A stretch of DNA of 64,000 nucleotides, from the NCBI RefSeq assembly GCF_041245805.1, contig NZ_CP162490.1, forward strand, positions 3,201,001 to 3,265,000. Direction: 5' to 3'. The translations under genes and the position numbers were made by a program. Below are positions 32,703-40,836 of this stretch, piece after piece; the stretch's first letter is position 1, and every line of letters starts with the position of its first letter. A model generated the notes under the pieces. It searched no databases. It was not told where the DNA came from and saw only the letters and a program-made list of their open reading frames with translations. The DNA comes from Xanthomonas sp. DAR 34887 (GTDB lineage Bacteria; Pseudomonadota; Gammaproteobacteria; Xanthomonadales; Xanthomonadaceae).

Positions 32703-33848
32703 TTATCCGTGCTCCGACGGGAGTGGCGCCGCTTCTGCCCCGCGCGCCGCATAGAAGGACCTGCGGAACTGGGCAAAGGTTCCCGCGGCGATCGCCGCGC
32801 GCATGTCCGCCATCAGTTTCTGGTAGTACCAGAGGTTGTGCAGGGTGCCCAGCATCGGCGCCAGCATCTCGTTGCAACGATCCAGATGGCGCAGGTAGGA
32901 GCGGGTATAGCCGCCGCTGCAGGCGTGGCAGCCGCAGCCCGGCTCGATCGGGTCCAGGTCGCGCTCGTAGCGGGCGTTGCGGATGCGTACGGTGCCGAAC
33001 GAGGTGAAATAGTGGCCGTTGCGCGCGTTGCGGGTCGGCATCACGCAATCGAACATGTCCACGCCACGGGCCACGCCCTCGACCAGGTCCTCCGGCCGCC
33101 CTACCCCCATCAGATAGCGCGGGCGCTCTGCCGGCAACCGCGGATGCAGGTGTTCGAGCATCGCGTTGCGCTCGTGCTCCGGCTCGCCCACCGCCAGCCC
33201 GCCGATCGCGTAGCCGTCGAAGCCGATCGCCTGCAGGCCCTCGATCGAGCGCGTGCGCAGGTCCGCATGCACGCCGCCCTGGACGATGCCGAACAGCGCC
33301 GCGTCGTTGCCCAGGCCATCGTGCGCATCGCGCGAACGCTGCGCCCAGCGCAGGCTCAGCTCCATCGAGCGGCGCGCGACGTCCTCGGTGGCCGGGTACG
33401 GGGTGCACTCGTCGAAGATCATCACGATGTCCGAATCGAGCACCTTCTGGATGCGCATGCTCTCCTCCGGGCCCAGGAACACCTTGGCCCCGTCGGTCGG
33501 CGAGGCGAAGGTCACCCCCTGCTCGCTGATCTTGCGCCGGTGCGCCAGCGAGAACACCTGGAAACCGCCCGAATCGGTGAGGATCGGCCCGTCCCAGCGG
33601 GCGAAGCCGTGCAGCCCGCCGTGGTCGCCGATCACGTCCAGGCCCGGCCGCAGGTACAGGTGGAAGGTATTGCCAAGGATGATCTGCGCGCCCAGCGCCT
33701 TGATCTGCTCGGGCAGCACGCCCTTGACCGAACCGTAGGTGCCGACCGGCATGAACGCCGGGGTTTCCACCGTGCCGCGCGGGAACGTCAGGCGGCCGCG
33801 GCGCGCGGCGCCGTCGGTGGTATCGAGCTGGAATTGCAATCGGGACAT
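32703..33848 (-). CDS. tgt: tRNA-guanine transglycosylase
   Basis: 381 residues. Exchanges guanine 34 of His, Asp, Asn and Tyr tRNAs for preQ1. Catalytic and binding motifs: ILTDSGGFQVFSL (general base Asp), FGIVQGG, GGLAVGE, DMFDCVMPTRNARNG (nucleophile Asp), and the zinc site CGCHACSGGYTRSYLRHL. The ATG at 33848 matches the family start. Downstream is yajC as usual, but queA, normally just upstream, is separated from it by a protease gene. Confidence 0.96.
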   Translation of the reverse strand: MSRLQFQLDTTDGAARRGRLTFPRGTVETPAFMPVGTYGSVKGVLPEQIKALGAQIILGNTFHLYLRPGLDVIGDHGGLHGFARWDGPILTDSGGFQVFSLAHRRKISEQGVTFASPTDGAKVFLGPEESMRIQKVLDSDIVMIFDECTPYPATEDVARRSMELSLRWAQRSRDAHDGLGNDAALFGIVQGGVHADLRTRSIEGLQAIGFDGYAIGGLAVGEPEHERNAMLEHLHPRLPAERPRYLMGVGRPEDLVEGVARGVDMFDCVMPTRNARNGHYFTSFGTVRIRNARYERDLDPIEPGCGCHACSGGYTRSYLRHLDRCNEMLAPMLGTLHNLWYYQKLMADMRAAIAAGTFAQFRRSFYAARGAEAAPLPSEHG

Positions 33849-34019
33849 GGTCGGGCGGAAGTCGGCTAGCCGGCTATTGTCGCATTGCCGGAGCACTGAG
33901 GCTCGGCCCGCCGCCGCGCGGCCACACCAGCCCGTGTTCACACCGCTGTTTTGCCGTCGCGCAACGGCCACGGCTGCAGCACCGATGCGTGCTTCGGGAA
34001 TCGCCGCGCCGGCAGCCGA

Positions 34020-34047
34020 GGTGCCGCCCCGTTGCGGGGACGGCACC
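34020..34047 (-). terminator. Hairpin downstream of the S8 protease gene
   Basis: GGTGCCG at 34020-34026 pairs with CGGCACC at 34041-34047, with an inner CCC/GGG stem. It starts 9 nt after the protease stop. No U-tract on the minus strand. Confidence 0.45.
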
Positions 34048-34055
34048 GTTTTGCC

Positions 34056-35879
34056 TCAGTAACCGTAGATCTCGATTTCCGAATAGGCCAGCCAGGAGTA
34101 CGGGTTGTTGGCCTCGATCTTCAGGTAGCGCGCGCCGCCGCTCAGCCCGATGTAGACCGGGGCCACATCGGATTGATCGGCCTCGGTGTAGTAAATCGGC
34201 GCGCCGTAGCTGACCTGTCCGCCGCCGGTGCTGCCGCCGAACACCGCGCCAGGAACGCCGGACGAGACCGCGAAGTCGATCGGTTGCGCCTCCCCCGCCA
34301 GTTCGCTGGCCGCGGTACGCAAGGTGATCCGCACCCCGGTCACCGTGCGTACCTGGCCCAGGTCCAGGGTCACGCTGCCCCAGTTGGCCTGCGCATTCCA
34401 GTAGTCGACATCGCTGAAGAACTTGCCGTCGTACAGCGAGGCCAGATTGGCCGAATTGGTCGGCGACGTCGCCGCCACCACCGGCAATCGCTTGGGAATG
34501 TTGAACTGGGCGGGCGCCACGTACCGCACCGTCCGCAACGGCAATCCGGCTTCGCTGTAGCCGGTGGCGGCCAGGCCGGCCTTGATGTAGGCCTCGCGCT
34601 CGAGCGGACGGGTCTGGCTGTCCCCATAGCGCGACGCGATCGCCGCCACGATCGGCGCGGCGAAGGAGGTGCCGGACACCGCCTCGGTGCCGCCGCTGTA
34701 GAGCAGGTTGGTGATCTCGTGCGCCGGCGCCCAGGCCTCGATGCAGGGGCCGACGGAGGAGCCGCTGGCGAATCCGCCCCATTGCGCGCTGTTCTCGGCG
34801 CCGCCGAAACGCGAGCCGTCGCGCTGCAGGCCGCCGACCACGACGATGCCGTCCATGTCGCGGGCTGCGCCTGCGTTGTTGTAAGCCAGTTTGCAGGCGT
34901 CGGGCTCGAACGGCGAGCGCCCATCGGTATAGGCGTTGCCGGCAGACTGGGTGATGAAGAAACGATTGCTGGCGGCGCGGATCCTGCGGCCCCATTTCTG
35001 GCTCGATGCGAACCAGTTGGCCGACCCGGGATAGGTGTTGAACGACATGTTCAGTACGGCGAACTTGCCGATCCCATCGGCGTAGCGCGCAGCCGCGTCT
35101 AGCGCATTGGCCACCGTGTCCTCGTTCAAGTCGTTCAGACCGAACGCCTTGATTGGCTGGCCAGGATTGATCCCGCGCACCAGCTGCCCGTTCTGCCTGG
35201 CGCCGACCAAACCGGCCACGGCAGTGCTGTGCAGCGGATTGGGGATGGCCGACGGCGAATCCTGCCGGTACACGACGTTGAGTTCCGGATGCGGCGGGTT
35301 GTCCAGTACCGCGTCCAGCAGATAGAACGGGTTGGACGTGGTGATGGCGTCGTTGGTGTTGGTGTACGGCAGAGCCCAGGACGCGGTCTCGGCGCCGTTG
35401 AACACATCGCCCGCGGCCGAGAAGGTCGCCGCGGACGCCGCCACCCCACGCACCGAGACGACGTAATCGATCCGTGCCAGTTGCGCGGCCACGCGTTCCG
35501 GCATCCACGCATAGACGGTGCTGGAGACCGTCGACAGCACCCGCTCGATCTTCACCCCTGGCATCCGCGCGATCTGGTCGGCGAAATGCACCATGCCCTT
35601 GCTGTTCTGCTGCGGACGGATCGCCGGGTCGATGCTGCGGAACTCCGCGGGGCTGGTGTTGGCGTACAACCGTTCGGTTTCCTGCAGCACGAACGGATTG
35701 AGGTTGATCGCATACAGCCGGCGCCCCTGCGTGTCGCTGCGCGGCGTGCCTGCTTCAACCAGCATGCGCTTGGCCGGGAACTTGCCGCCGCCCAGGGTCT
35801 GTGTCTGCGCCGCCGCCGAGGCTGCCGCCAGACTCATCAGCAACGCGGTGAGCAACAGGTTGGTGGATTGCTTCTTCAT
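34056..35879 (-). CDS. Secreted S8 (subtilisin-like) serine protease with C-terminal F5/8-type domain
   Basis: 607 residues. Signal peptide about 1-24, an inhibitor-like prodomain to about 150, then the S8 catalytic domain. Ser404 in GTSFAAP and Asn315 in QSAGN are clear. The histidine motif is HSTAVAG (His217), not the usual HGTHVAG, and the Asp motif is unclear; Asp189 or Asp193 in YLLDAVLDNP are candidates. Residues about 430-607 form a discoidin-like (F5/8 type C) module, ending LKIEANNPYSWLAYSEIEIY, that may bind glycans. The gene sits between queA and tgt with its own flanking spacers and a hairpin, so it is probably transcribed alone. Confidence 0.82.
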   Translation of the reverse strand: MKKQSTNLLLTALLMSLAAASAAAQTQTLGGGKFPAKRMLVEAGTPRSDTQGRRLYAINLNPFVLQETERLYANTSPAEFRSIDPAIRPQQNSKGMVHFADQIARMPGVKIERVLSTVSSTVYAWMPERVAAQLARIDYVVSVRGVAASAATFSAAGDVFNGAETASWALPYTNTNDAITTSNPFYLLDAVLDNPPHPELNVVYRQDSPSAIPNPLHSTAVAGLVGARQNGQLVRGINPGQPIKAFGLNDLNEDTVANALDAAARYADGIGKFAVLNMSFNTYPGSANWFASSQKWGRRIRAASNRFFITQSAGNAYTDGRSPFEPDACKLAYNNAGAARDMDGIVVVGGLQRDGSRFGGAENSAQWGGFASGSSVGPCIEAWAPAHEITNLLYSGGTEAVSGTSFAAPIVAAIASRYGDSQTRPLEREAYIKAGLAATGYSEAGLPLRTVRYVAPAQFNIPKRLPVVAATSPTNSANLASLYDGKFFSDVDYWNAQANWGSVTLDLGQVRTVTGVRITLRTAASELAGEAQPIDFAVSSGVPGAVFGGSTGGGQVSYGAPIYYTEADQSDVAPVYIGLSGGARYLKIEANNPYSWLAYSEIEIYGY

Positions 35880-36140
35880 GAATCGTCCTTTGAGTGAATG
35901 ACATGTCCCGCTCATCGGGACACCGGAGCGCAAGCTCCATTCACCAGGACGAGATGCGCGCGTCCATCCCCCAGCATCGCGCGGCACCGTCTACGCAAGA
36001 AGACGCTGCATGTCATCCATCACAATCCCGCGCGATCGACGTTGCCGGATCAGCGGCTTGCGGTGATGCGCTGCTGCGCGACGTCACGCGCATGCGCCGA
36101 TCGGCATGCAGAAAGCGAACGCCAGGTCGCGTCGCCGTTA

Positions 36141-36161
36141 CCAATGCCCAATCCCGAATCC
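36141..36161. repeat. GGGATTN heptad array abutting the queA stop
   Basis: CCAATGCCCAATCCCGAATC ends directly at the queA stop codon. About 280 bp between here and the protease start at 35879 hold no gene. Confidence 0.6.
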
Positions 36162-37223
36162 CTACTCCCCGCTCCACAGCAACATCGCATCGCCGTAGCT
36201 GAAGAAGCGGTAGCGCTGCTCGATCGCATGCCGATACGCGTCGAAGATGCGCTCGCGGCCGGCGAAGGCCGAGACCATCATCAGCAGCGTGCTTTCCGGC
36301 AGGTGGAAGTTGGTGACCATCGCATCGACGCTGCGGATGCGGTAGCCCGGCAGGATGAAGATCTGCGTTTCGCCGGCGAAGGGATGCAGTTCGCCGTCCT
36401 TCGACGCGCTCTCCAGCGCGCGCACCACCGTGGTCCCGACCGCGATCACGCGGCCGCCGGCGGCGCGCGTGCGCCGCACCTGCTCGACCAGGCTGGCGCC
36501 GACGTTGAGCCATTCGCGGTGCATCACATGCTGCGCGAGCGCCTCCACCCGCACCGGCTGGAAGGTGCCTGCGCCCACGTGCAAGGTGACATGGCCGACG
36601 CTCACGCCGCGCGCCTGCAGCGCCTCCAGCAACGGCGCATCGAAATGCAGGCCGGCGGTGGGCGCGGCGACCGCGCCGGCCTCGCGCGCGAACACGGTCT
36701 GGTAGCGCTCGCGGTCGTCCAGGCCGGGCTCGCGGCGGATATACGGCGGCAGCGGCAGGCGCCCTGCCTGTTGCAGCCACGTCTCCAGCGCGTCGGGCAC
36801 ATGAAACTGCAGCACATAGAATTCGCCGTCGCGCTCCAGCACCTCGGCCTCGCCGCCGGCGTCCAGGGCGATGCGCGCGCCGGGCTTGGGCGACTTGCTC
36901 ACGCCCAGCTGCGCACGCGCACGCTGGCCGCCGAGCAGGCGCTCGATCAGGACCTCGACGCGGCCGCCGCTGCTCTTGTTGCCGAACAGCCGCGCCGGAA
37001 TCACCCGGGTATCGTTGAACACCAGCAGATCGCCGGGCTGCAGCAGCTGCGGCAGGTCGCGGATCTGGCGGTCTTCGAACGGCGCCGGCGCCGGCGGCAC
37101 CAGCAGCAGGCGACTGGCGGAACGCTCGGCCAGCGGCGCCTGCGCGATCAGTTCCTCGGGCAATTCGTAGCGGAAATCGGACTTCTTCAAGGCCGGCGCG
37201 TCACTGTACGGGTGGTCGGTCAT
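36162..37223 (-). CDS. queA: S-adenosylmethionine:tRNA ribosyltransferase-isomerase
   Basis: 353 residues, forms epoxyqueuosine on tRNA from preQ1 using SAM as ribosyl donor. Signatures: FRYELPEELIAQAPLAERSASRLL (shown as YELPEELIAQAP), LLVFNDTRVIPARLFG, APTAGLHFD, LHVGAGTFQPVR and HREWLNV. Its product acts right after Tgt, but the two genes are 2.3 kb apart here. A heptad repeat (36141-36161) abuts the stop. The ATG at 37223 lies behind another heptad array. Confidence 0.95.
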   Translation of the reverse strand: MTDHPYSDAPALKKSDFRYELPEELIAQAPLAERSASRLLLVPPAPAPFEDRQIRDLPQLLQPGDLLVFNDTRVIPARLFGNKSSGGRVEVLIERLLGGQRARAQLGVSKSPKPGARIALDAGGEAEVLERDGEFYVLQFHVPDALETWLQQAGRLPLPPYIRREPGLDDRERYQTVFAREAGAVAAPTAGLHFDAPLLEALQARGVSVGHVTLHVGAGTFQPVRVEALAQHVMHREWLNVGASLVEQVRRTRAAGGRVIAVGTTVVRALESASKDGELHPFAGETQIFILPGYRIRSVDAMVTNFHLPESTLLMMVSAFAGRERIFDAYRHAIEQRYRFFSYGDAMLLWSGE

Positions 37224-37238
37224 TGTAGCTGGAGGGCC

Positions 37239-37317
37239 GGGATTGGGGATTCGGGATTGGGTCAAGCGCAGCGGCACCGCGCCTTTGCGAATCCCCAATG
37301 CCCAATCCCCAATCCCG
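37239..37317. repeat. Inverted pair of GGGATTN heptad arrays upstream of queA
   Basis: Left array 37239-37261 (GGGATTGGGGATTCGGGATT...) and right array 37288-37317 (CGAATCCCCAATGCCCAATC...) face each other across 26 nt between the Lrp gene and queA. A stem-loop is likely. Confidence 0.8.
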
Positions 37318-37322
37318 GCAGT

Positions 37323-37754
37323 TCACCGCTCGAACTTGGTCGACAGGATGATCGACGACGTGGTCCGCTCCACCCCATCGACCGCGCCGATGCGGTCGGT
37401 CAGCACGTCCATGTCGTTGACCCCGGGCACCACGCCCAGTGCGATCAGGTCGTAGGAGCCGCTGACCGAATGCAGCACGCGGACCTCGTCGATCTCGCGC
37501 AGCGCCTTGACCACCGAGGTCATCTTCTTCGGCAGCACGGTGATCAGGATGTGCGCGCGGATGTGGCCCTGCTCGAAGTCGTCGCGGGTGCGCACCGTAT
37601 AGCCGCAGATCACACCCTCGCGCTCCAGCCGCTCGATCCGGCTCTGCACGGTGGTGCGCGACAGGCCCAGCCGGCGCGCGATCTGCGCGGTGGAGGCGCG
37701 GGCGTCCTCGCGCAGCAGGGAGAGCAGGCGTTCGTCGGAGGATGTGATCTTCAT
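37323..37754 (-). CDS. Lrp/AsnC family transcriptional regulator
   Basis: 143 residues. N-terminal winged HTH (about 5-50: DERLLSLLREDARASTAQIA, LGLSRTTVQSRIERLEREGVI) and a C-terminal RAM ligand domain (about 65-140, with VSGSYDLIALGVV). It probably senses an amino acid and controls the divergent aminotransferase gene as well as itself, because a perfect palindrome lies 8 nt in front of its ATG. The start at 37754 keeps the palindrome outside the coding region; an open frame to 37817 would cover it. Confidence 0.9.
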   Translation of the reverse strand: MKITSSDERLLSLLREDARASTAQIARRLGLSRTTVQSRIERLEREGVICGYTVRTRDDFEQGHIRAHILITVLPKKMTSVVKALREIDEVRVLHSVSGSYDLIALGVVPGVNDMDVLTDRIGAVDGVERTTSSIILSTKFER

Positions 37755-37762
37755 GGGCGCCG

Positions 37763-37785
37763 AATTTCGTCGAATCGACGAAATT
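37763..37785. promoter_or_regulatory. Palindromic Lrp-type operator
   Basis: AATTTCGTCGA, a single A, and the exact reverse complement TCGACGAAATT span 37763-37785. The site is much richer in A+T than its surroundings. It lies 8 nt before the regulator start and about 100 nt before the divergent aminotransferase start. Confidence 0.8.
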
Positions 37786-37882
37786 ATCCGATTTCCTGCA
37801 CAAATCAACTCTGCCAACCGACGATCCGGTCCCGATAATAGAAGGTCTATCGCTGAACGACCCCGCCTCCAGGAGATCCCGC

Positions 37883-39379
37883 ATGTCCGTACTCGGCCCC
37901 CTCGCCCCGCTGCGCGCCCATGCCGGCGAACGCCTGACCGCCGGTCTGGACGATGCCAGCATCGAACGCCTGGCCGCCTCGCACCCGCAGCTGGGCGCCG
38001 CGATCGACGCCGCCGCGGCGGATCATCCGCGCCTAGTGGCAGAGTTCGCCGAACTGCTGGAGCTGGACGAGATCGAGCAGATCCGCGCGCTGCAGGCCGG
38101 CTTCGTCAACTTCTACGCCGACGATGCGGTGACCCCGTACGTGGCCGTGGCCGCGCGCGGGCCCTGGGTGGTCACGCTGAAGGGCGCGGTGCTGTACGAC
38201 GCCGGCGGCTACGGCATGCTCGGCTTCGGCCATACCCCGGACGCGGTGCTGGAGGCGATGGCGCGGCCGCAGGCGATGGCCAACGTGATGACCCCGAGCC
38301 TGTCGCAGCTGCGTTTCGAGCGCGCGCTGCGCGCCGAGATCGGCCAGCAGCGTGGCAGCTGTCCGTACAGCAAGTTCATGTGCCTCAATTCCGGCTCCGA
38401 AGCGGTGGGCCTGGCCGCGCGCATCGCCGACATCAACGCCAAGCTGCAGACCGACCCGGGCGCGCGCCATGCCGGCGCGAAGATCAAGCGCATCGTGGTC
38501 AAGGGCAGTTTCCATGGCCGCACCGACCGCCCGGGGCTGTATTCCGATTCCAGCCGCAAGGCCTACGTGCAGCACCTGGCCAGCTATCGCGGCGAGGACT
38601 CGGTGATCGCGATCGCTCCCTACGACGTGGACGCGCTGCGCCGCGCCTTCGCCGACGCCGAGCAGCACGGCTGGTTCGTCGAGGCGGTGTTCCTGGAGCC
38701 GGTGATGGGCGAAGGCGATCCGGGCCGCGCGCTGCCGCCGGCGTTCTATGCCGCCGCGCGCGAGCTGGCCCGCGCCCACGGCAGCCTGCTGCTGGTCGAT
38801 TCGATCCAGGCCGGACTGCGTGCGCACGGCGTGCTGTCGGTGGTCGACTACCCCGGCTTCGAGCAGCTCGACCCGCCGGACATGGAAACCTATTCCAAGG
38901 CGCTCAACGCCGCGCAGTACCCGCTGTCGGTACTGGCGGTGACCGAGCATGCCGCACAGCTGTACCGCAAGGGCACCTACGGCAACACTATGACCAGCAA
39001 CCCGCGCGCGCTGGACGTGGCCAGCGCCACGCTGGCGCAGCTGACCCCGCAGGTGCGCACCAACATCCGCGCGCGCGGTGCGGAGGCGGTGCAGAAACTG
39101 GAGAAGCTCAAGAGCGAGCTCGGCGGGCTGATCACCCAGGTGCAGGGCACCGGCCTGCTGTTCTCCTGCGCGCTGGCCCCGCAATTCAAGTGCTACGGCG
39201 CCGGCTCCACCGAGGAATGGCTGCGCCAGCACGGGGTCAACGTGATCCACGGCGGCGAGAACTCGCTGCGCTTCACCCCGCATTTCGCGATGGACAGCGA
39301 GGAGCTGGACCTGCTGGTCGGGCTGATCGGCCGCGCGCTGCGCGAGGGTCCGCGCCTGGCGCAGGCCGCAGCCGCCTGA
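37883..39379 (+). CDS. Class III PLP-dependent aminotransferase
   Basis: 498 residues, longer than the usual 400-430 because of an ~80-residue N-terminal helical region. PLP site: NSGSEAVGLAAR at 169-180, Asp306 in LLLVDSIQAGLRAHG, and Lys339 in ETYSKALNAAQYPLS as Schiff-base lysine. The common DE.QTG.GRTG motif reads DSIQAGLRAHG, so it is outside the typical acetylornithine group and could be a lysine, ornithine or other omega-amino acid aminotransferase. AGGAGA is 6 nt from the ATG. The divergent Lrp regulator and palindrome indicate amino-acid-responsive control. Confidence 0.85.
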   Translation: MSVLGPLAPLRAHAGERLTAGLDDASIERLAASHPQLGAAIDAAAADHPRLVAEFAELLELDEIEQIRALQAGFVNFYADDAVTPYVAVAARGPWVVTLKGAVLYDAGGYGMLGFGHTPDAVLEAMARPQAMANVMTPSLSQLRFERALRAEIGQQRGSCPYSKFMCLNSGSEAVGLAARIADINAKLQTDPGARHAGAKIKRIVVKGSFHGRTDRPGLYSDSSRKAYVQHLASYRGEDSVIAIAPYDVDALRRAFADAEQHGWFVEAVFLEPVMGEGDPGRALPPAFYAAARELARAHGSLLLVDSIQAGLRAHGVLSVVDYPGFEQLDPPDMETYSKALNAAQYPLSVLAVTEHAAQLYRKGTYGNTMTSNPRALDVASATLAQLTPQVRTNIRARGAEAVQKLEKLKSELGGLITQVQGTGLLFSCALAPQFKCYGAGSTEEWLRQHGVNVIHGGENSLRFTPHFAMDSEELDLLVGLIGRALREGPRLAQAAAA

Positions 39380-39392
39380 GGCCGGCTGGCGC

Positions 39393-39692
39393 ATGCTGCA
39401 GGACCTGGCCGAGGCGATCGCCCGGCCGTTGTTCGAACTGCTCCTGCAACTGTTCGGCTACTGGAGCGGCCGCATGCTGCTCCCGGTGCTGTCGCTCGGC
39501 TGGATCCGCGCCGAGGCGCGCCGCGACCGGCCACCGCGCCGGCCTGGCAAGCGCCTTCGAGGCCAGCCGCTGCTCTATCGCAACGCCGGCGGCAACTTGG
39601 TCGCCAGCGACGACGCGGTGATGCTTCTGGGCCTGGCGTGCTGGGCGCTGCTGGCGCTGGCCGCGTTCGCGCTCTACCGCATGGCGCGCTGA
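39393..39692 (+). CDS. Small membrane protein of unknown function
   Basis: 99 residues with hydrophobic segments at about 13-37 and 77-95 flanking a basic loop (RAEARRDRPPRRPGKR). It begins 13 nt after the aminotransferase stop and could be cotranscribed. I do not recognise the family. Its codon use resembles that of its neighbours and it has two plausible membrane helices, so it is probably real. Confidence 0.55.
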   Translation: MLQDLAEAIARPLFELLLQLFGYWSGRMLLPVLSLGWIRAEARRDRPPRRPGKRLRGQPLLYRNAGGNLVASDDAVMLLGLACWALLALAAFALYRMAR

Positions 39693-40001
39693 GGGCGCGG
39701 ACGCGCGGCGCAGCATCGGCCAGGTCCGCCAGAACGCCGCGCAGTGGCAGATCGCGACGCGACGGACACGCGCAGCTGCCGGCCGGATTTCGCCGTGGCC
39801 CTGTCTCCGGGCCACCTGTGGAGCGACGACGCGATGGCCCGCACCGGTGGACACGCGGTTGCGCACGATCGGCATGACGTCCTGGCAGGTTCGATGCCGC
39901 TCCATCCGGCGGTTCCCCTGCACGCCACGTAACCCCGGGATACCTGGCGGCTGCCGCGCCGGCTGCGGCACACTGTGCGCATCCCCCTTGCGAGCACGTC
40001 C
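39693..40001. other. Gene-poor interval before upp
   Basis: 309 bp. A 62-codon open frame at 39744-39932 has no ribosome binding site or recognisable sequence. No repeat or terminator stands out. Confidence 0.5.
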
Positions 40002-40634
40002 ATGAAGATCGTCGAAGTCCGCCATCCGCTGGTGCAGCACAAGATCGGCCTGTTGCGCGACGCCGCGCTGAGCACCAAGGGCTTCCGCGAACTGGTCACC
40101 GAGCTGGGCACCCTGCTCGGCTACGAGGCCACCGCCGACCTGGAGACGGAGACGCACACGATGGACGGCTGGGCCGGCCCCACCCAGGTGCAGCGCATCG
40201 CCGGCGCCAAGATCACCCTGGTGCCGATCCTGCGCGCGGGACTGGGCATGCTGCCCGGCGTGCTGGCGCTGATCCCGGCGGCGCGGGTCAGCGTGGTCGG
40301 CCTGCAGCGCGACGAGGAGACCTTGCAGCCGGTGCCCTACTTCGAGCGCCTCACCGGCCGCCTGGAAGAACGCGATGCGCTGATCCTGGACCCGATGCTG
40401 GCCACCGGCGGCACCCTGATCGCTACCGTGGACATGCTCAAGCGCGCCGGCGCGCGGCGGATCAAGGGCATCTTCCTGGTCGCCGCGCCGGAAGGACTGC
40501 GCGCGCTGGAAGCGGCGCATCCGGACGTGGAGGTCTACACCGCCGCGATCGACGACCACCTCAACGACAAGGGCTACATCCTGCCGGGCCTGGGCGACGC
40601 CGGCGACCGTATCTTCGGCACCCGCGTGGGTTGA
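40002..40634 (+). CDS. upp: Uracil phosphoribosyltransferase
   Basis: 210 residues. Makes UMP from uracil and PRPP in pyrimidine salvage. Signatures: VRHPLVQHKIGLLRD, LVPILRAGLGM, the PRPP loop LILDPMLATGGTLIA and the uracil site YILPGLGDAGDRIFGT. The ATG at 40002 gives the family start MKIVEVRHPL; nine upstream residues from 39975 are not conserved. It appears to be a single-gene unit. Confidence 0.96.
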   Translation: MKIVEVRHPLVQHKIGLLRDAALSTKGFRELVTELGTLLGYEATADLETETHTMDGWAGPTQVQRIAGAKITLVPILRAGLGMLPGVLALIPAARVSVVGLQRDEETLQPVPYFERLTGRLEERDALILDPMLATGGTLIATVDMLKRAGARRIKGIFLVAAPEGLRALEAAHPDVEVYTAAIDDHLNDKGYILPGLGDAGDRIFGTRVG

Positions 40635-40798
40635 TGGGATGCCGTCGCGCCTGCGATAGAGCGCATCGCGGCCAGCAGGCAATCGACGTGCGCTACAGTG
40701 CGCAGTGCCGATAGGCGGTTGGAGCAGACCACGCGCCACGCAATCGCGGCGCCAGCCGCGACGCTCACAATCCGGCAGCGCGCGCGTTCATCCCTTTA

Positions 40799-40817
40799 GC
40801 GCCCCATCGCGGGGCGC
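40799..40817 (+). promoter_or_regulatory. Hairpin in the leader of the double-HTH gene
   Basis: GCGCCCC at 40799-40805 pairs with GGGGCGC at 40811-40817. It ends 20 nt before the ATG and close to the ribosome binding site. It could be a terminator for upstream transcription or a leader structure. Confidence 0.35.
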
Positions 40818-40836
40818 CACGGGATGGAGCCGCGCG

